DNA from: Deltaproteobacteria bacterium | GTDB taxonomy: Bacteria; Myxococcota_A; Polyangia; Polyangiales; Ga0077539 | Assembly (NCBI GenBank): GCA_947477565.1 | Contig: CANJUR010000001.1 | Span: 241,181-305,180, forward strand | DNA length: 64,000 bases | Reading direction: 5' to 3' | In this document: positions 15,119 through 24,800 of the stretch, piece after piece | Position numbering within the stretch: the stretch's first letter is position 1 | Layout: each line of letters starts with the position of its first letter | Program-made: the position numbers and the translations under genes | The notes under the pieces: model-generated | What the model was told of the DNA's origin: nothing | What the model saw: the letters and a program-made list of their open reading frames with translations, nothing else | The model's database searches: none

Positions 15119-17269
15119 ATGCGCGTCATGCTCCGCACCTCCCTTGGATTCTGCGTCGCCGCGTCGCTCGTCGGCGCCTGCGCGAGCTCTCCGCACCGCG
15201 CAACCATCGCGCTGACCGGCGTCCCGTCGGCCGTCAACGCTGCCACCCTCGACGACGCCCGGCGCGTACTCGACGAACAGCCCGCGGGCGAGGCCGCCCT
15301 CCACGGCCTGCGCACCCAGGTCGCGCGACTCCTCGCGGCGAGCGCGCTCGATGCACTCCAGTCCGGCGACACCGCGCGGGCGATCCAGCGAATGCAGGCC
15401 GCGCTGGTGCGGTACACCCCCGAGGAGCTTGCGCACGGAGGCCTGCCGCGCGAACTCGAAGCGCCGGCGCGAGCGCTGCTCGCGACAGCATCGACGCGCG
15501 GCGAGGAGGGCAGTGCGCTGGGTGCGGCGCGCATCCTGATGGCATTGGAAAACCCGCCGGCGGACGCCCGCCCGACCTGGGATCGCATCACCGAGTGGGG
15601 TGCGCGCAATCGCCAGGACTTCCAGCGCCCGTGGGTGCGCGAGGGTGAACTCGCGGAGATTCAGCGCGAGGTGGCGGCGATCATTCCCGCGCGCGACGTG
15701 CTCGACGCGGCCGCGACGCACCTCACCGCCCGCCGTGAGTCCGCCGCCGAGGCGCGTAACGCCCGCGGCGAGCTGGCGCATCTCTCTTTCGACGAGGTCC
15801 GACAGCTCCGCTCGGGTCTGCAGCGCTCGGCGGCCGACCTCGCGATGCTCTACCTCCGGGTCGGTGCGCTGACCGAGGCGGGCGAGCGGCTCTCCGCAAT
15901 GGGCGCGGGGGCCGAGAGTTCGGGCCTCGCGGCTGCGATCCGCGGCATCGCCCGTAGCGAGGGCGGCGCAGACGCCCTCAACGACCTCGGCCGGCAGGTC
16001 GCATCGGTCGATCACCTCGCTGCTGCGGGCGTGTGCCGCGTCGGCCGCCAGCGCTACGCCGCGGACCCTCGCTTCGCGCGCTGCCTCGCCGCGGCCGCTG
16101 ATCGTGATCGCGACCTCGGCCTCGCGAGCGCACACCTCGCGGTCGCCGCTGCGCTGCTCCCCAACGACCTCGACTCGCTGCGCGACGCCCTCATGGAGAC
16201 CCACCGCTGGCTGCAAAGCGAAGTGGGCTCCGACGACGTCACTCCGGGTCGCAGCGCCATCGAGCGCGCTCGGTCGTTTCTCGAGCGCTGGCGAGTGCTC
16301 TCCCCCGACCGGGGTCCGCCGATCGCCGAGGCCGACCTCGCCGAGATCTCCGCGCAACTCGAACTTACCGCGGGCAACCTCCCGGAAGCGACCGTTCACC
16401 TGGAGCGCGCGACGCACGCCACCCCTTCGTCCCGCGAGGCGTACCTCTCTCTCTCTGAAATCGCCTGGCGCCACGGCGATGGTTCGACCGCACTGCAGTA
16501 CCTCGATCGGGGCCTCGCGCTTCCGCTTCGCCCGACCGAGAGCGACTCTTCCTTCCGGCCACGCTTTGCGGTGCGCCGCGCTCAGGTGCTCGCCTCGACC
16601 CACCACCCCGACGAGGCCCGCGCCATCTTCGGTGAAGCCCTCGGATCCCTGGATGCCCTCTCCCGCATCTCGGAGGGTCGCGAACTCGGCGAGGCCCAAC
16701 TCCTGCGCGCCGTGTCCCTCGCAGCCCTCGGGCGTACGAGTGAGGTCCGCGCCGCCCTCGACGCGGCCCTCGACGCCGACCCCGAAAACCGAAGCATCGC
16801 CGGTCACGCCATCTCATTCTGTATCGGTCACGGACTCTGGGCCGACGCGCTCACCCTCTCCCGCCGCGCCCGCGCGCAACTCACGCTCGACCCCGCCTGG
16901 CAGATCTATTTCGCGCTCTGGTCCCAGCTCAGTGCCCGTCTGGGACACCTCCCCGACGATGCGGGCGCGACGACCGCCCTCACTGCCTTCGCATCCACGG
17001 ATGAAGCCCACGTCCCATGGACGATCCGGCTCGCGCAGCGCTCTGTCGGGCGTGCCACCCGCGACGAGTTGCTCGCTGCGGCGCACACCCGCGGCCAGCG
17101 CGCCGAGGCGCTCTTCTACGACGCCATGAACGCCCTCGCGACCGGCGACACCGCCGCAACGACGCGGGACCTCCGTGAGGTCGTCTCCAGCGAGACGCTG
17201 CACTATCACGAGTACGAAATGGCCGTGGATACGCTGCGCCGACTGGCCGAGACGCCCAGCACGCCCTGA
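15119..17269 (+). CDS. TPR-repeat lipoprotein
   Basis: A 716-residue predicted lipoprotein. The start MRVMLRTSLGFCVAASLVG leads directly into a lipobox (VGAC, cysteine near residue 21). The rest is almost wholly helical with tetratricopeptide-like units, for example DTARAIQRMQAALVRYTPEE (about 79-100), LPEATVHLERATHATPSSREA (about 420-440), DGSTALQYLDRGLALPL and TSEVRAALDAALDADPENRS. Such proteins act as protein-protein scaffolds in the periplasm or on the surface. No enzymatic domain is seen. It may work with the adjacent TonB receptor or the convergent kinase, but only position suggests this. It ends 8 bases before the stop of the convergent kinase. Confidence 0.75.
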   Translation: MRVMLRTSLGFCVAASLVGACASSPHRATIALTGVPSAVNAATLDDARRVLDEQPAGEAALHGLRTQVARLLAASALDALQSGDTARAIQRMQAALVRYTPEELAHGGLPRELEAPARALLATASTRGEEGSALGAARILMALENPPADARPTWDRITEWGARNRQDFQRPWVREGELAEIQREVAAIIPARDVLDAAATHLTARRESAAEARNARGELAHLSFDEVRQLRSGLQRSAADLAMLYLRVGALTEAGERLSAMGAGAESSGLAAAIRGIARSEGGADALNDLGRQVASVDHLAAAGVCRVGRQRYAADPRFARCLAAAADRDRDLGLASAHLAVAAALLPNDLDSLRDALMETHRWLQSEVGSDDVTPGRSAIERARSFLERWRVLSPDRGPPIAEADLAEISAQLELTAGNLPEATVHLERATHATPSSREAYLSLSEIAWRHGDGSTALQYLDRGLALPLRPTESDSSFRPRFAVRRAQVLASTHHPDEARAIFGEALGSLDALSRISEGRELGEAQLLRAVSLAALGRTSEVRAALDAALDADPENRSIAGHAISFCIGHGLWADALTLSRRARAQLTLDPAWQIYFALWSQLSARLGHLPDDAGATTALTAFASTDEAHVPWTIRLAQRSVGRATRDELLAAAHTRGQRAEALFYDAMNALATGDTAATTRDLREVVSSETLHYHEYEMAVDTLRRLAETPSTP

Positions 17270-17277
17270 CCCGGTCG

Positions 17278-19131
17278 CTAGGGGGTCAGAAACATCCGTG
17301 CGTTGTTCGTCGGGTGCCCGCTCGGATAGCTCAGGTGCGCGAGCACCTGGGACACGCAGCGCCCCGCCGGGCTCGACGGCGACGGGGACATCAGGGTCAC
17401 CGCGCGCACGTGGCCGCGAACATCGATGTCGAGGGCGAAGCTGACGTTGGCGCGAGCGCCGTCGAGGCACGCACGTATCGCCGGAATCTGCGGCCGGACA
17501 CCCTGCATGATCGCGGGCGAATCGAGCGGCGGCCCCGACACGGCGGGCAAGCGCTCGGCCGAAGAGACGTGGTGGCGCTCTGGAGTCGGCGAGCGAGCGG
17601 ACACGCTCCCCCGGGGAGGATGGGTCCACGGTGCGACGAACGGAGAGGGCGCGGGGTGCGGCACCACCACGGCCCGCGGTGGAGAGAGAAGCTGAGTGAC
17701 GATCGGTGCAGCGGGTAGCGGCGACAGCACCGGCGGCGGCACGGACGCCGCGGCGGCCTGGACCTGCGGCGCGACTGCGGGAGGGTTGGTGTCGGGACCT
17801 GAGCGCAGCAGTGCCGCGAGGGCGACGAGTCCGAGCATCACCGCGGCCCCCATCACGAGTACCACTCCCCGCCGAGACGACCGTCGCGGAGCCTTCGCCG
17901 ACTCATTGGAATGCGAGGACGGAGACCACGGAGCCGAGAGATCCAGGCCCGAGGGCCCGGCGGGATCGACGACGGTGGCACCGACATCCTCGATCGGCCT
18001 GAACATCGGCGCAAAAGAAGGAGGTGGCGGCGGCACCGAAACCCGCCGGGCCGACGGAGCAGGAGAAGGCACCGGTGGCGCAACCGGCGGAACCGACGAG
18101 CGCGCCCGCACCGGCGGCGGAACCGGCGGCGGCACCGCGTTCGGGTAGTTCGGCCGCGCAGGGACTGCGATGGCTTCCAGCAGGATCTGTGTCGCCCCGT
18201 CGTTCAATGTGTAGACGCTGGTGGCCTCGTCGCTGCGACTGATCACGGCGTCATCGACCGGCAGCATCGCGAGCACGGCGTTGAGCGCGTCGAGCATCTC
18301 CCCGGCGTTGGCGTACCGTTGCCCCGGCTCCTTCGCGAGCGAGCGATCGATCACCGCGCAGAGGGCAGCCGGGGCAGCCGGGGCGTAGTGCTGCAGCGGA
18401 GTGTGCGGGTAGAGCATGATGCGCGAGAGCAGCTGCTGGTACGTCTCCCCGTCGAACGGCGTCTGCAGCGTGATGGCCTGGTAGAGCACCGCCCCCATCG
18501 ACCAGAGGTCCGCGCGACCGTCCACGCGACCGCCTCCCGCCTGCTCGGGGGACATGTAGTCCGGGGTCCCGACGGCAGTACCCACGCGCGTAAGCCCCCC
18601 CGCGGCGCGCTCGGACAGAATCTTCGAGATGCCAAAATCCAGGAGCTTTACGCCCGTGGGCTGGTCGCCGCTGCCCTCGAGGAAAATGTTCTCGGGTTTG
18701 ATGTCGCGATGCACGACCCCGACCTCGTGCGCAGCCCGGAGCGCATCGACCGTGCCCACGGCGATCGTCACGGCTTCACGAAACCCCAGCGCACGCCGCT
18801 CCATCACGTCACAGAGCGTCTCGCCGCGAAGCAGTTCCAGAACCAGATACGGACCGTCGTCGTCGCTGCCCGCATCGAGCACTCGCACGATGTTCGGGTG
18901 CCCGATGGAAGCGACCGTCTGCGCCTCCTGCTGAAATCGCCCGACCACCTCCGCCGAGGTAATGAACTCCGGTTTGATCAGCTTTACCGCAACATGTAAG
19001 CCGCCGGCGACGAGGTCTTCCGCCTCGAAGACCGCGCCCATCCCGCCTTCGCCGATGACCCGCAGCAGGCGATAACGGTCCGCGACGAGCGAGCCGCTGC
19101 GCCGATGGATGTCATCGACCCGCATCGCCAC
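17278..19131 (-). CDS. Membrane-anchored Ser/Thr protein kinase with C-terminal AgmX-like domain
   Basis: A 617-residue Hanks-type kinase. Glycine loop IGEGGMGAVF (26-35), invariant lysine K50 in VAVKLIK, HRDIKPEN at 141-148, DFG at 165-167 and SPEQ at 194-197 are all present, so it should be active. Residues about 325-415 are a Pro/Ser-rich linker, residues 422-442 a single membrane helix, and the end (about 548-617: IPAIRACLDGARANVSFALD and LSYPSGHPTNNARM) resembles the TonB/AgmX-like domain common behind kinases and motility proteins in myxobacteria. The kinase would face the cytoplasm and the C-terminal domain the periplasm. The input signal and targets are unknown. The start may instead be the second Met (19125). 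Confidence 0.9.
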   Translation of the reverse strand: MAMRVDDIHRRSGSLVADRYRLLRVIGEGGMGAVFEAEDLVAGGLHVAVKLIKPEFITSAEVVGRFQQEAQTVASIGHPNIVRVLDAGSDDDGPYLVLELLRGETLCDVMERRALGFREAVTIAVGTVDALRAAHEVGVVHRDIKPENIFLEGSGDQPTGVKLLDFGISKILSERAAGGLTRVGTAVGTPDYMSPEQAGGGRVDGRADLWSMGAVLYQAITLQTPFDGETYQQLLSRIMLYPHTPLQHYAPAAPAALCAVIDRSLAKEPGQRYANAGEMLDALNAVLAMLPVDDAVISRSDEATSVYTLNDGATQILLEAIAVPARPNYPNAVPPPVPPPVRARSSVPPVAPPVPSPAPSARRVSVPPPPPSFAPMFRPIEDVGATVVDPAGPSGLDLSAPWSPSSHSNESAKAPRRSSRRGVVLVMGAAVMLGLVALAALLRSGPDTNPPAVAPQVQAAAASVPPPVLSPLPAAPIVTQLLSPPRAVVVPHPAPSPFVAPWTHPPRGSVSARSPTPERHHVSSAERLPAVSGPPLDSPAIMQGVRPQIPAIRACLDGARANVSFALDIDVRGHVRAVTLMSPSPSSPAGRCVSQVLAHLSYPSGHPTNNARMFLTP

Positions 19132-19243
19132 TAGAACCTACGCCGTACCATGGTCGGGTTGTTATCCCTGCGGGTGCCGCGCTGTCCATCCTGCACGGCG
19201 CCCGGTCCTTCGAAACTCCCTGAACGAAGCCCCACCGGTGCGC

Positions 19244-20425
19244 TCACGTCGCCAACGGCAGTCGGTGCTTGCGCTCCACCCGCGAGGGGTTCTGCCCCAC
19301 CGACTTCGCCGCGGCCGCAACGCGTCCGTACGTCCACGATAGAAACGTCGGGTCACGCTCCTCCAGGAGTTGATGCCCGGCCCCGTCGGCGATGCGGGCG
19401 GTGGCCTGCTCGTACCAGCACTGAGTACCGCCCGGGAGGTGCGTAGTCCCGGTCTCCGCCAGGTTGGCGCACGCGCACGACGCCCCGCAGCGCCACTCCT
19501 CCGCGCACTCGCCGCACGCCGGATCTGCCGGGCCACGCAGCATCCGGGACACCCTCCCCCGGTCGATGCCCGTGTCGAGGTGCCCGATGACCAGCGCCGC
19601 GTCGCGGTCTTCGCCCACCATTCGCGCACACGGGAAGAGGTTGCCCCGCGGCGATACGGCAATCTCGCGGTCGCCCGAGCCGCAAGAGTCGCAGCTCGCG
19701 AGGCCCCCCTTCGCGGCCGCCAGGAGCTTGTTGTCAAACGTCGGCATCGCGATGGGCCGACCCGCGCGAATCGCGGCGGCGTACACACGCACGGAATCCT
19801 CCAGACCGAGCTCCCAGAGCGCGAGGTCGGCGTCGCTCCACGCGCACTCAAACGCCGGATTGAGGATGATCTCCGAGGCACCAAGCTCGGCCAGGAAGCG
19901 CACGCTCTCGCCCAGCCAACGGACGTTCTCCGGCGCGACCACCGCGATGATCTGCAGACCGAGGCCCGCGGCGAGCATGTTCTGCGCCCCCGCGACGACG
20001 TCGTCGAAGCTCGAACGCCCGCCCCGCTGCGGCCGCGTGGCCTCGTGCGCGGCGCGGCAGCCGTCGAGGGAGAGCGTGACCTGCATGTCGAGCGCCTTCA
20101 TTCGACGGGCGCGCTCGGCAGTGATGAGTGTTCCGTTGGTGGTGACGGCGAGACGGAGGCGGCGTCCTTCACGCACGGCGCGGGCGCGGGCCTCGACGGC
20201 GACACGGTTCATCAGGTCGAAGCAGATGAGCGGCTCGCCGCCGAAGAAGCCGAGGTCAAGGGGTGCCTCTTCGCGCCAGGGGGTCTGCTCGCGCGGGGCG
20301 TCGAAGAGCAGGTCGAGCGAGCGCTCAGCGGTGGCCCAATCCATCTCGCGGCGAAACTTCTCGCCCGTGTAGCAGTACGAACAAGCGAGGTTGCACTCGT
20401 GAGTCAAGACCAGGGTGACATGCAT
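19244..20425 (-). CDS. Radical SAM/SPASM domain enzyme
   Basis: A 393-residue enzyme with a strong ribosome-binding site (GGAGG) before MHVTLVLTHECNLACSYCYT. The CNLACSYC motif binds the radical-SAM 4Fe-4S cluster. LGFFGGEPL and VTTNGTLI complete the core. The C-terminal half has the SPASM cysteines: CDSCGSG, FPCARM, then CGECAEEWRCGASCACAN, enough for auxiliary Fe-S clusters. Related enzymes mature sulfatases (anSME), ribosomal peptides or quinohaem proteins. It resembles anSME/peptide-maturase types, but no substrate gene is recognisable nearby: no sulfatase and no obvious short precursor in the flanking gaps (19132-19243 and 20426-20497). It could modify a protein encoded elsewhere. Confidence 0.85.
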   Translation of the reverse strand: MHVTLVLTHECNLACSYCYTGEKFRREMDWATAERSLDLLFDAPREQTPWREEAPLDLGFFGGEPLICFDLMNRVAVEARARAVREGRRLRLAVTTNGTLITAERARRMKALDMQVTLSLDGCRAAHEATRPQRGGRSSFDDVVAGAQNMLAAGLGLQIIAVVAPENVRWLGESVRFLAELGASEIILNPAFECAWSDADLALWELGLEDSVRVYAAAIRAGRPIAMPTFDNKLLAAAKGGLASCDSCGSGDREIAVSPRGNLFPCARMVGEDRDAALVIGHLDTGIDRGRVSRMLRGPADPACGECAEEWRCGASCACANLAETGTTHLPGGTQCWYEQATARIADGAGHQLLEERDPTFLSWTYGRVAAAAKSVGQNPSRVERKHRLPLAT

Positions 20426-20497
20426 GGAACCTCCGGCGAGTAAGGCAGACGCTACAATGCTCCCACGCCTTGGATCACGCTCAAAGCAGGAGCGCGA

Positions 20498-21151
20498 TCA
20501 GCCGGGGATGATGTTCCAGACGAGGTCGGTGCTGCCGAGGGGGCCGCTGAAGCGAAGGCTGAACGAGCGCACCCGGTCGTCGATGACCTCGACCTCTGCG
20601 CCGCTCGCGCTGCGCAGGTACTTCGGAAAGCGGATGCGGAAGGCCTGACGCCACACCGTGGTGTACGGAAAGTACGTCCGCTCCACCGCGCCCGGTCGCG
20701 TGATCGGCTCTATCGCCACCGGAGCGACCTCCTCGCGACGGTCGTTGACCAGCAGCACGCGCCACGCGCTCGTCGGGCGGGTGAGCTCGCCCCAGCGGCG
20801 GCTCTGCGTGTACAGCGCCACGTAGAACTCATGCTGCTGCTGCGCGGCCTCAAGGCTGTTTTGAAGGAGTTCCTGGCGCTCCGGGGTGGTCAGCCGGAAG
20901 TCCTGCGCATACCTCACTACGTAAGCCCAGCGGAAGTCCCAGCTCTCGTACGTGGCCGTCACCGCGATGCGATCGTCGAGCCCCTGCAACTGGTACTGGT
21001 GCCCCTCGCGCGTCCAGCGCTGCAGCACTGCATCGTAGCTCTCCGCGGTGTACACCCGCGGCCCCTGTCGGAGGCTCACCTGCGGCGATGCACATGCCCC
21101 GGGGGCCACCAAAAGCCCCAGCAGCAGAGCCCCGCGGAGCACTTTACTCAC
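20498..21151 (-). CDS. Lipoprotein of unknown function coupled to pyrE
   Basis: A 217-residue lipoprotein starting at GTG (21149-21151) within the end of pyrE; the two overlap by 8 bases, which suggests translational coupling. The N-terminus SKVLRGALLLGLLVAPGACA carries a lipobox (PGAC). The mature protein is mixed alpha/beta, with YESWDFRWAYVVRYAQDFRL, an acidic/glutamine helix (QNSLEAAQQQHEFYVALYTQ) and a C-terminal beta-rich part (WRVLLVNDRREEVAPVAIEP, YLRSASGAEVEVIDD). I recognise no named family, though its style fits uncharacterised lipoproteins of myxobacteria. The link with pyrE may only be transcriptional. Confidence 0.7.
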   Translation of the reverse strand: MSKVLRGALLLGLLVAPGACASPQVSLRQGPRVYTAESYDAVLQRWTREGHQYQLQGLDDRIAVTATYESWDFRWAYVVRYAQDFRLTTPERQELLQNSLEAAQQQHEFYVALYTQSRRWGELTRPTSAWRVLLVNDRREEVAPVAIEPITRPGAVERTYFPYTTVWRQAFRIRFPKYLRSASGAEVEVIDDRVRSFSLRFSGPLGSTDLVWNIIPG

Positions 21152-21710
21152 CCAGGAAATCCGCTCGGCTAAACACGGGCAACACCCGCAGCCCCATCGC
21201 CTCGAGGGCCTCGCGCCCCCCTTCGCAGCGGTCCACCAACGCGACCACGCCGAGCACCGTGTGACCGTCCGCACGCAGCGCCTCGATGGCCATCCGCGAC
21301 GACCCCCCAGTGGTCAGCACGTCTTCGAGAAGCACCACCCGCAACACCGCCGAGAGCGATACGCGTCCCTCGATGCGCTGCGCTGTACCGTGGTTTTTCG
21401 GCTCCTTACGAACATAAAGGGCATCCCAGCCGGGCGCTGCTCCGAGTCCTGAGGTCAGCGAGACGGCGCTCGCCAGCGGACAGCCGCCCAGCGCAACCCC
21501 TGCCACGGCATCGACGTTCTCCGCGAGACCCGCCGACCGGATGACCTCGCAGAGCACCTCTCCACAGAGGCGATGCCCCTCCGCGGTCAGGATCACCTGC
21601 TTGCAGTCGATGAAGAAATCGCTGTCGCGACCGGATGCGAGGCGGAAGGTTCCCCGTCGCCAGGCGTCGGTGCGCAACCGCTCGAGTAGGCGCTTTCGGG
21701 GGGCATCCAT
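21144..21710 (-). CDS. pyrE: Orotate phosphoribosyltransferase
   Basis: A 188-residue enzyme of pyrimidine synthesis that joins orotate and PRPP to form orotidine monophosphate. Start MDAPRKRLLERLRTDAWRRG; the longer frame upstream is not coding in style. Evidence: FRLASGRDSDFFIDCKQVIL (22-41), typical of OPRT N-termini; the catalytic-loop region YVRKEPKNHG (99-108), where the lysines bind PRPP; and the PRPP-binding motif VVLLEDVLTTGGSS (125-138). Length is slightly short but in range. It is the first gene of a pair with the following lipoprotein and is divergent from the giant Cys-rich gene. Confidence 0.93.
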   Translation of the reverse strand: MDAPRKRLLERLRTDAWRRGTFRLASGRDSDFFIDCKQVILTAEGHRLCGEVLCEVIRSAGLAENVDAVAGVALGGCPLASAVSLTSGLGAAPGWDALYVRKEPKNHGTAQRIEGRVSLSAVLRVVLLEDVLTTGGSSRMAIEALRADGHTVLGVVALVDRCEGGREALEAMGLRVLPVFSRADFLGE

Positions 21711-21887
21711 ACGTTGCGGTTTAGGTATCGCGCCTTGACCCGGAACAGCAAGCCGCCCCGCGCCCCCCCACGAGAGAGATGACGTGCGCCCGCGCTCGGC
21801 AGACACTCCCGGCGCCGCGCAGTCGGGGACGCCCATGCGTCGAGGGAGAGACCGGGGGGTGACGCCCTCCCGTGAGGAGCAGAGGCC

Positions 21888-24800
21888 GTGACGAATAGAC
21901 CAAGAACCATCACTACAAATTCCGCAGCGCCCTGGGGGGCATTCCTCCTCGGGGTCACTCTCATGTTCGGATGCAGCGAGAGTGCCTCCGTGGTCGGAGG
22001 ACCCGCGGACTCCGCCGTCAACGACCTCGGACTCGACGCCACCATGGACGCCGGATTCGACGCCGGAATCGACGGCAGCACGGACGGAAGTACCGATGGC
22101 CCACGCTGCGGTCCCGCACAGACTGCCTGTAACGGGATGTGCGTGGCGTCGAGCGTGGACCCAGGCAACTGCGGCGCATGCGGAACCGTCTGCGCCAGCA
22201 CCGAGCGCTGCGTCGATAGCGTGTGCCGTACGCTCTGTCCCGGCGAGCAGGTCGCGTGCCCCGAGGGCGGCGGCGACGCGGGCGACGCAGGGGCCCGAAC
22301 GGTCTGCGTGCTTCCCGGCACCGACCGCAACCACTGCGGCGGCTGCGGCCGACAGTGCGGACCAGGCGAGGTCTGCTCCATGGGCATGTGCTCGACGTCC
22401 TGCGCCGAGCTGCTCACCACCTGCAGCGCCGGTGGCCGCGCGTATTGCTCCGATACTCGGCGCGATCCGATGAACTGCGGAGCGTGCGGCGTCGGCTGCG
22501 CCCCTGGTCAGACGTGCGACTCCTCGCGCTGCGTCACCACCTGCGCGACCGGATTTACGCCCTGCACCACAAGCGTGGACGCCGGTGTCTCGGACGGCGG
22601 CGACGCCGGCGGACCGGGCTACTGCGCTGAGCTCCAGACCGACCGCAACAACTGCGGCGTCTGCGGAAACATCTGCCCGTCGGGCCAGGTCTGTGACGGC
22701 TCCCGGTGCGTGCTCTCGTGCAGCCTCGGCACCACCAGCTGCGGCGGTTCGTGCCGCGACCTGCAGACCGACCGCGGCAACTGCGGCGAGTGCGGAAACG
22801 CCTGCGCCGAAGGGCAGGTGTGCTCGTCAGGGATGTGCGTACTCACCTGCGCATCGGGGCAGTCCAACTGCTCAGGCTCTTGCCGCGACCTGCAAAACGA
22901 CCGCGCCAACTGCGGCGCCTGTGGGACCGCCTGCGCCGCCGGGCAGGTGTGCACCTCCGGGATGTGCCAGCTCTCCTGCGGCAGCGGGCTCTCCAACTGC
23001 GGCGGATCGTGCCGGGATATCCAGACCGACCGCGCTCACTGCGGCGCGTGCGGCAACGTCTGCGCGAGCGGCCAGGTGTGCTCCGCAGGGACCTGCGTGA
23101 CGTCCTGCGCCGCGAGCACCGCGGACTGCTCGGGCTCCTGCCGCGACCTCCAGAACGACCGCACCAACTGTGGCGCATGCGGGGCCGTCTGCGGCGCCGG
23201 TCAGGTGTGCTCCGCGGGCGCGTGCGTCGTGTCGTGCCCGACCGGCCAGGTCGAGTGCGGCGGATCGTGCCGCGACCTCCAGACCGACCGCGCGCACTGC
23301 GGCCTCTGCAGCAACCTCTGCGCAAGCGGCCAAGTCTGCGTGGCCGGGGCGTGCGTCGTCTCGTGCCCCAGCGGACAGAACAACTGCAGCGGCACCTGCC
23401 GTGACCTCCAGGGCGATCGCGACCACTGCGGGATGTGCGGCAACGCCTGCGCGTCGGGCCAGGTGTGCTCCGGCGCGATGTGCGTGACCTCCTGCGGCGC
23501 GGGCCTCTCCGCGTGCTCCGGATCGTGCCGCGACCTCCAGACCGACCGCGGCAACTGCGGCGCGTGCGCCAACGCGTGCGGCTCGGGCCAGGTGTGCGTA
23601 GCGGGCGCGTGCGTCGTGTCGTGCCCGTCGAGCCAGGCCGTGTGTACCGGGACTTGCCGCGACCTGCAGACCGATCGCACCAACTGCGGCGCGTGCGACC
23701 GCGCGTGTGCTTCCGGACAGGTGTGCGTCGCGGGCGCGTGCGTCGTCTCGTGCCCGGGCGGGCAGGCCGTGTGTACCGGGACGTGCCGCGACCTGCAGAC
23801 CGATCGTGCCAACTGCGGCGCGTGCGGAGTGCCGTGCGACGCGGGGCAGGTGTGCTCCGCCGGTGCGTGCGTCGTGAGTTGCCTCAGCGGACTCACGGAC
23901 TGCACCGGCTCGTGCCGCGATCTCCAGAGCGACCGCGCAAACTGCGGCGGCTGCGGGCGCGCTTGCGCGGCGGGGCAGGTGTGCTCCGGCGCCGCCTGCG
24001 TCACGTCGTGTACACCGGGGCTCAGCGACTGCGCGGGATCGTGCCGCGACCTCCAGAGCGACCGTGCGAACTGCGGCACCTGCGGGGGCGCTTGCGCGGC
24101 CGGGCAGGTGTGCTCCGCCGGCGCGTGCGTGGTGTCGTGCATCGTCGGTCTGACCAACTGCCTGGGCTCGTGCCGGGACATCGACAGCGACCGCGCCCAC
24201 TGCGGCGCTTGTGGAGTGGCGTGCGCCCCCGGTCAGGTCTGCTCCGCGCGGGCCTGCGTCACGTCGTGTGGAACGGGACTCTCGGACTGCACCGGCTCGT
24301 GCCGTGACCTGCTCAACGACCGCGCCAACTGCGGGATGTGCGGGCGCTCGTGCGCCACCGGCGAGGCGTGCCTCGCGGGCGGCTGCGTGGTGTCGTGCCC
24401 GACCGGACAGACCAACTGCGGCGGGTCGTGCGTGACCCTCGGCAACGACAACACCCACTGCGGCATGTGCGGCCGAACCTGCTCCGCGGGCCAGGTGTGC
24501 TCCGCCGGCGCGTGCGTCACGACCTGCGCCGCGGGGCAGACCAACTGCACCGGCACGTGCCGCGACCTCCAGACCGACCGCGCCTTCTGCGGGTCGTGCA
24601 CCCGCGCATGCGCGTCGGGTCAGATCTGCGTCGCAGGCGGGTGCGTCACCTCGTGCCTCGTGGGGCAGGCGACCTGCAGCTCGGTCTGCGTGTCGACTGC
24701 GAGCGATCCTGCGAACTGCGGAGCGTGCTCGGTGACGTGCCCCACGCGCCCCAACGCCACCGCGGTGTGCGGCGCGTCGGCGTGTGGGTTCATCTGCGGC

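Noticed and set aside
23201..24181. Second long antisense frame (326 codons), His/Pro/Ser-rich
   Set aside because: Same cause: periodic 129-base repeat with no stop in the opposite frame.
22872..24458. Long minus-strand open frame (528 codons) across the Cys-rich repeat gene
   Set aside because: It is antisense to a clearly coding repeat; the repeated codon pattern keeps the opposite strand open. No start signal or domain.
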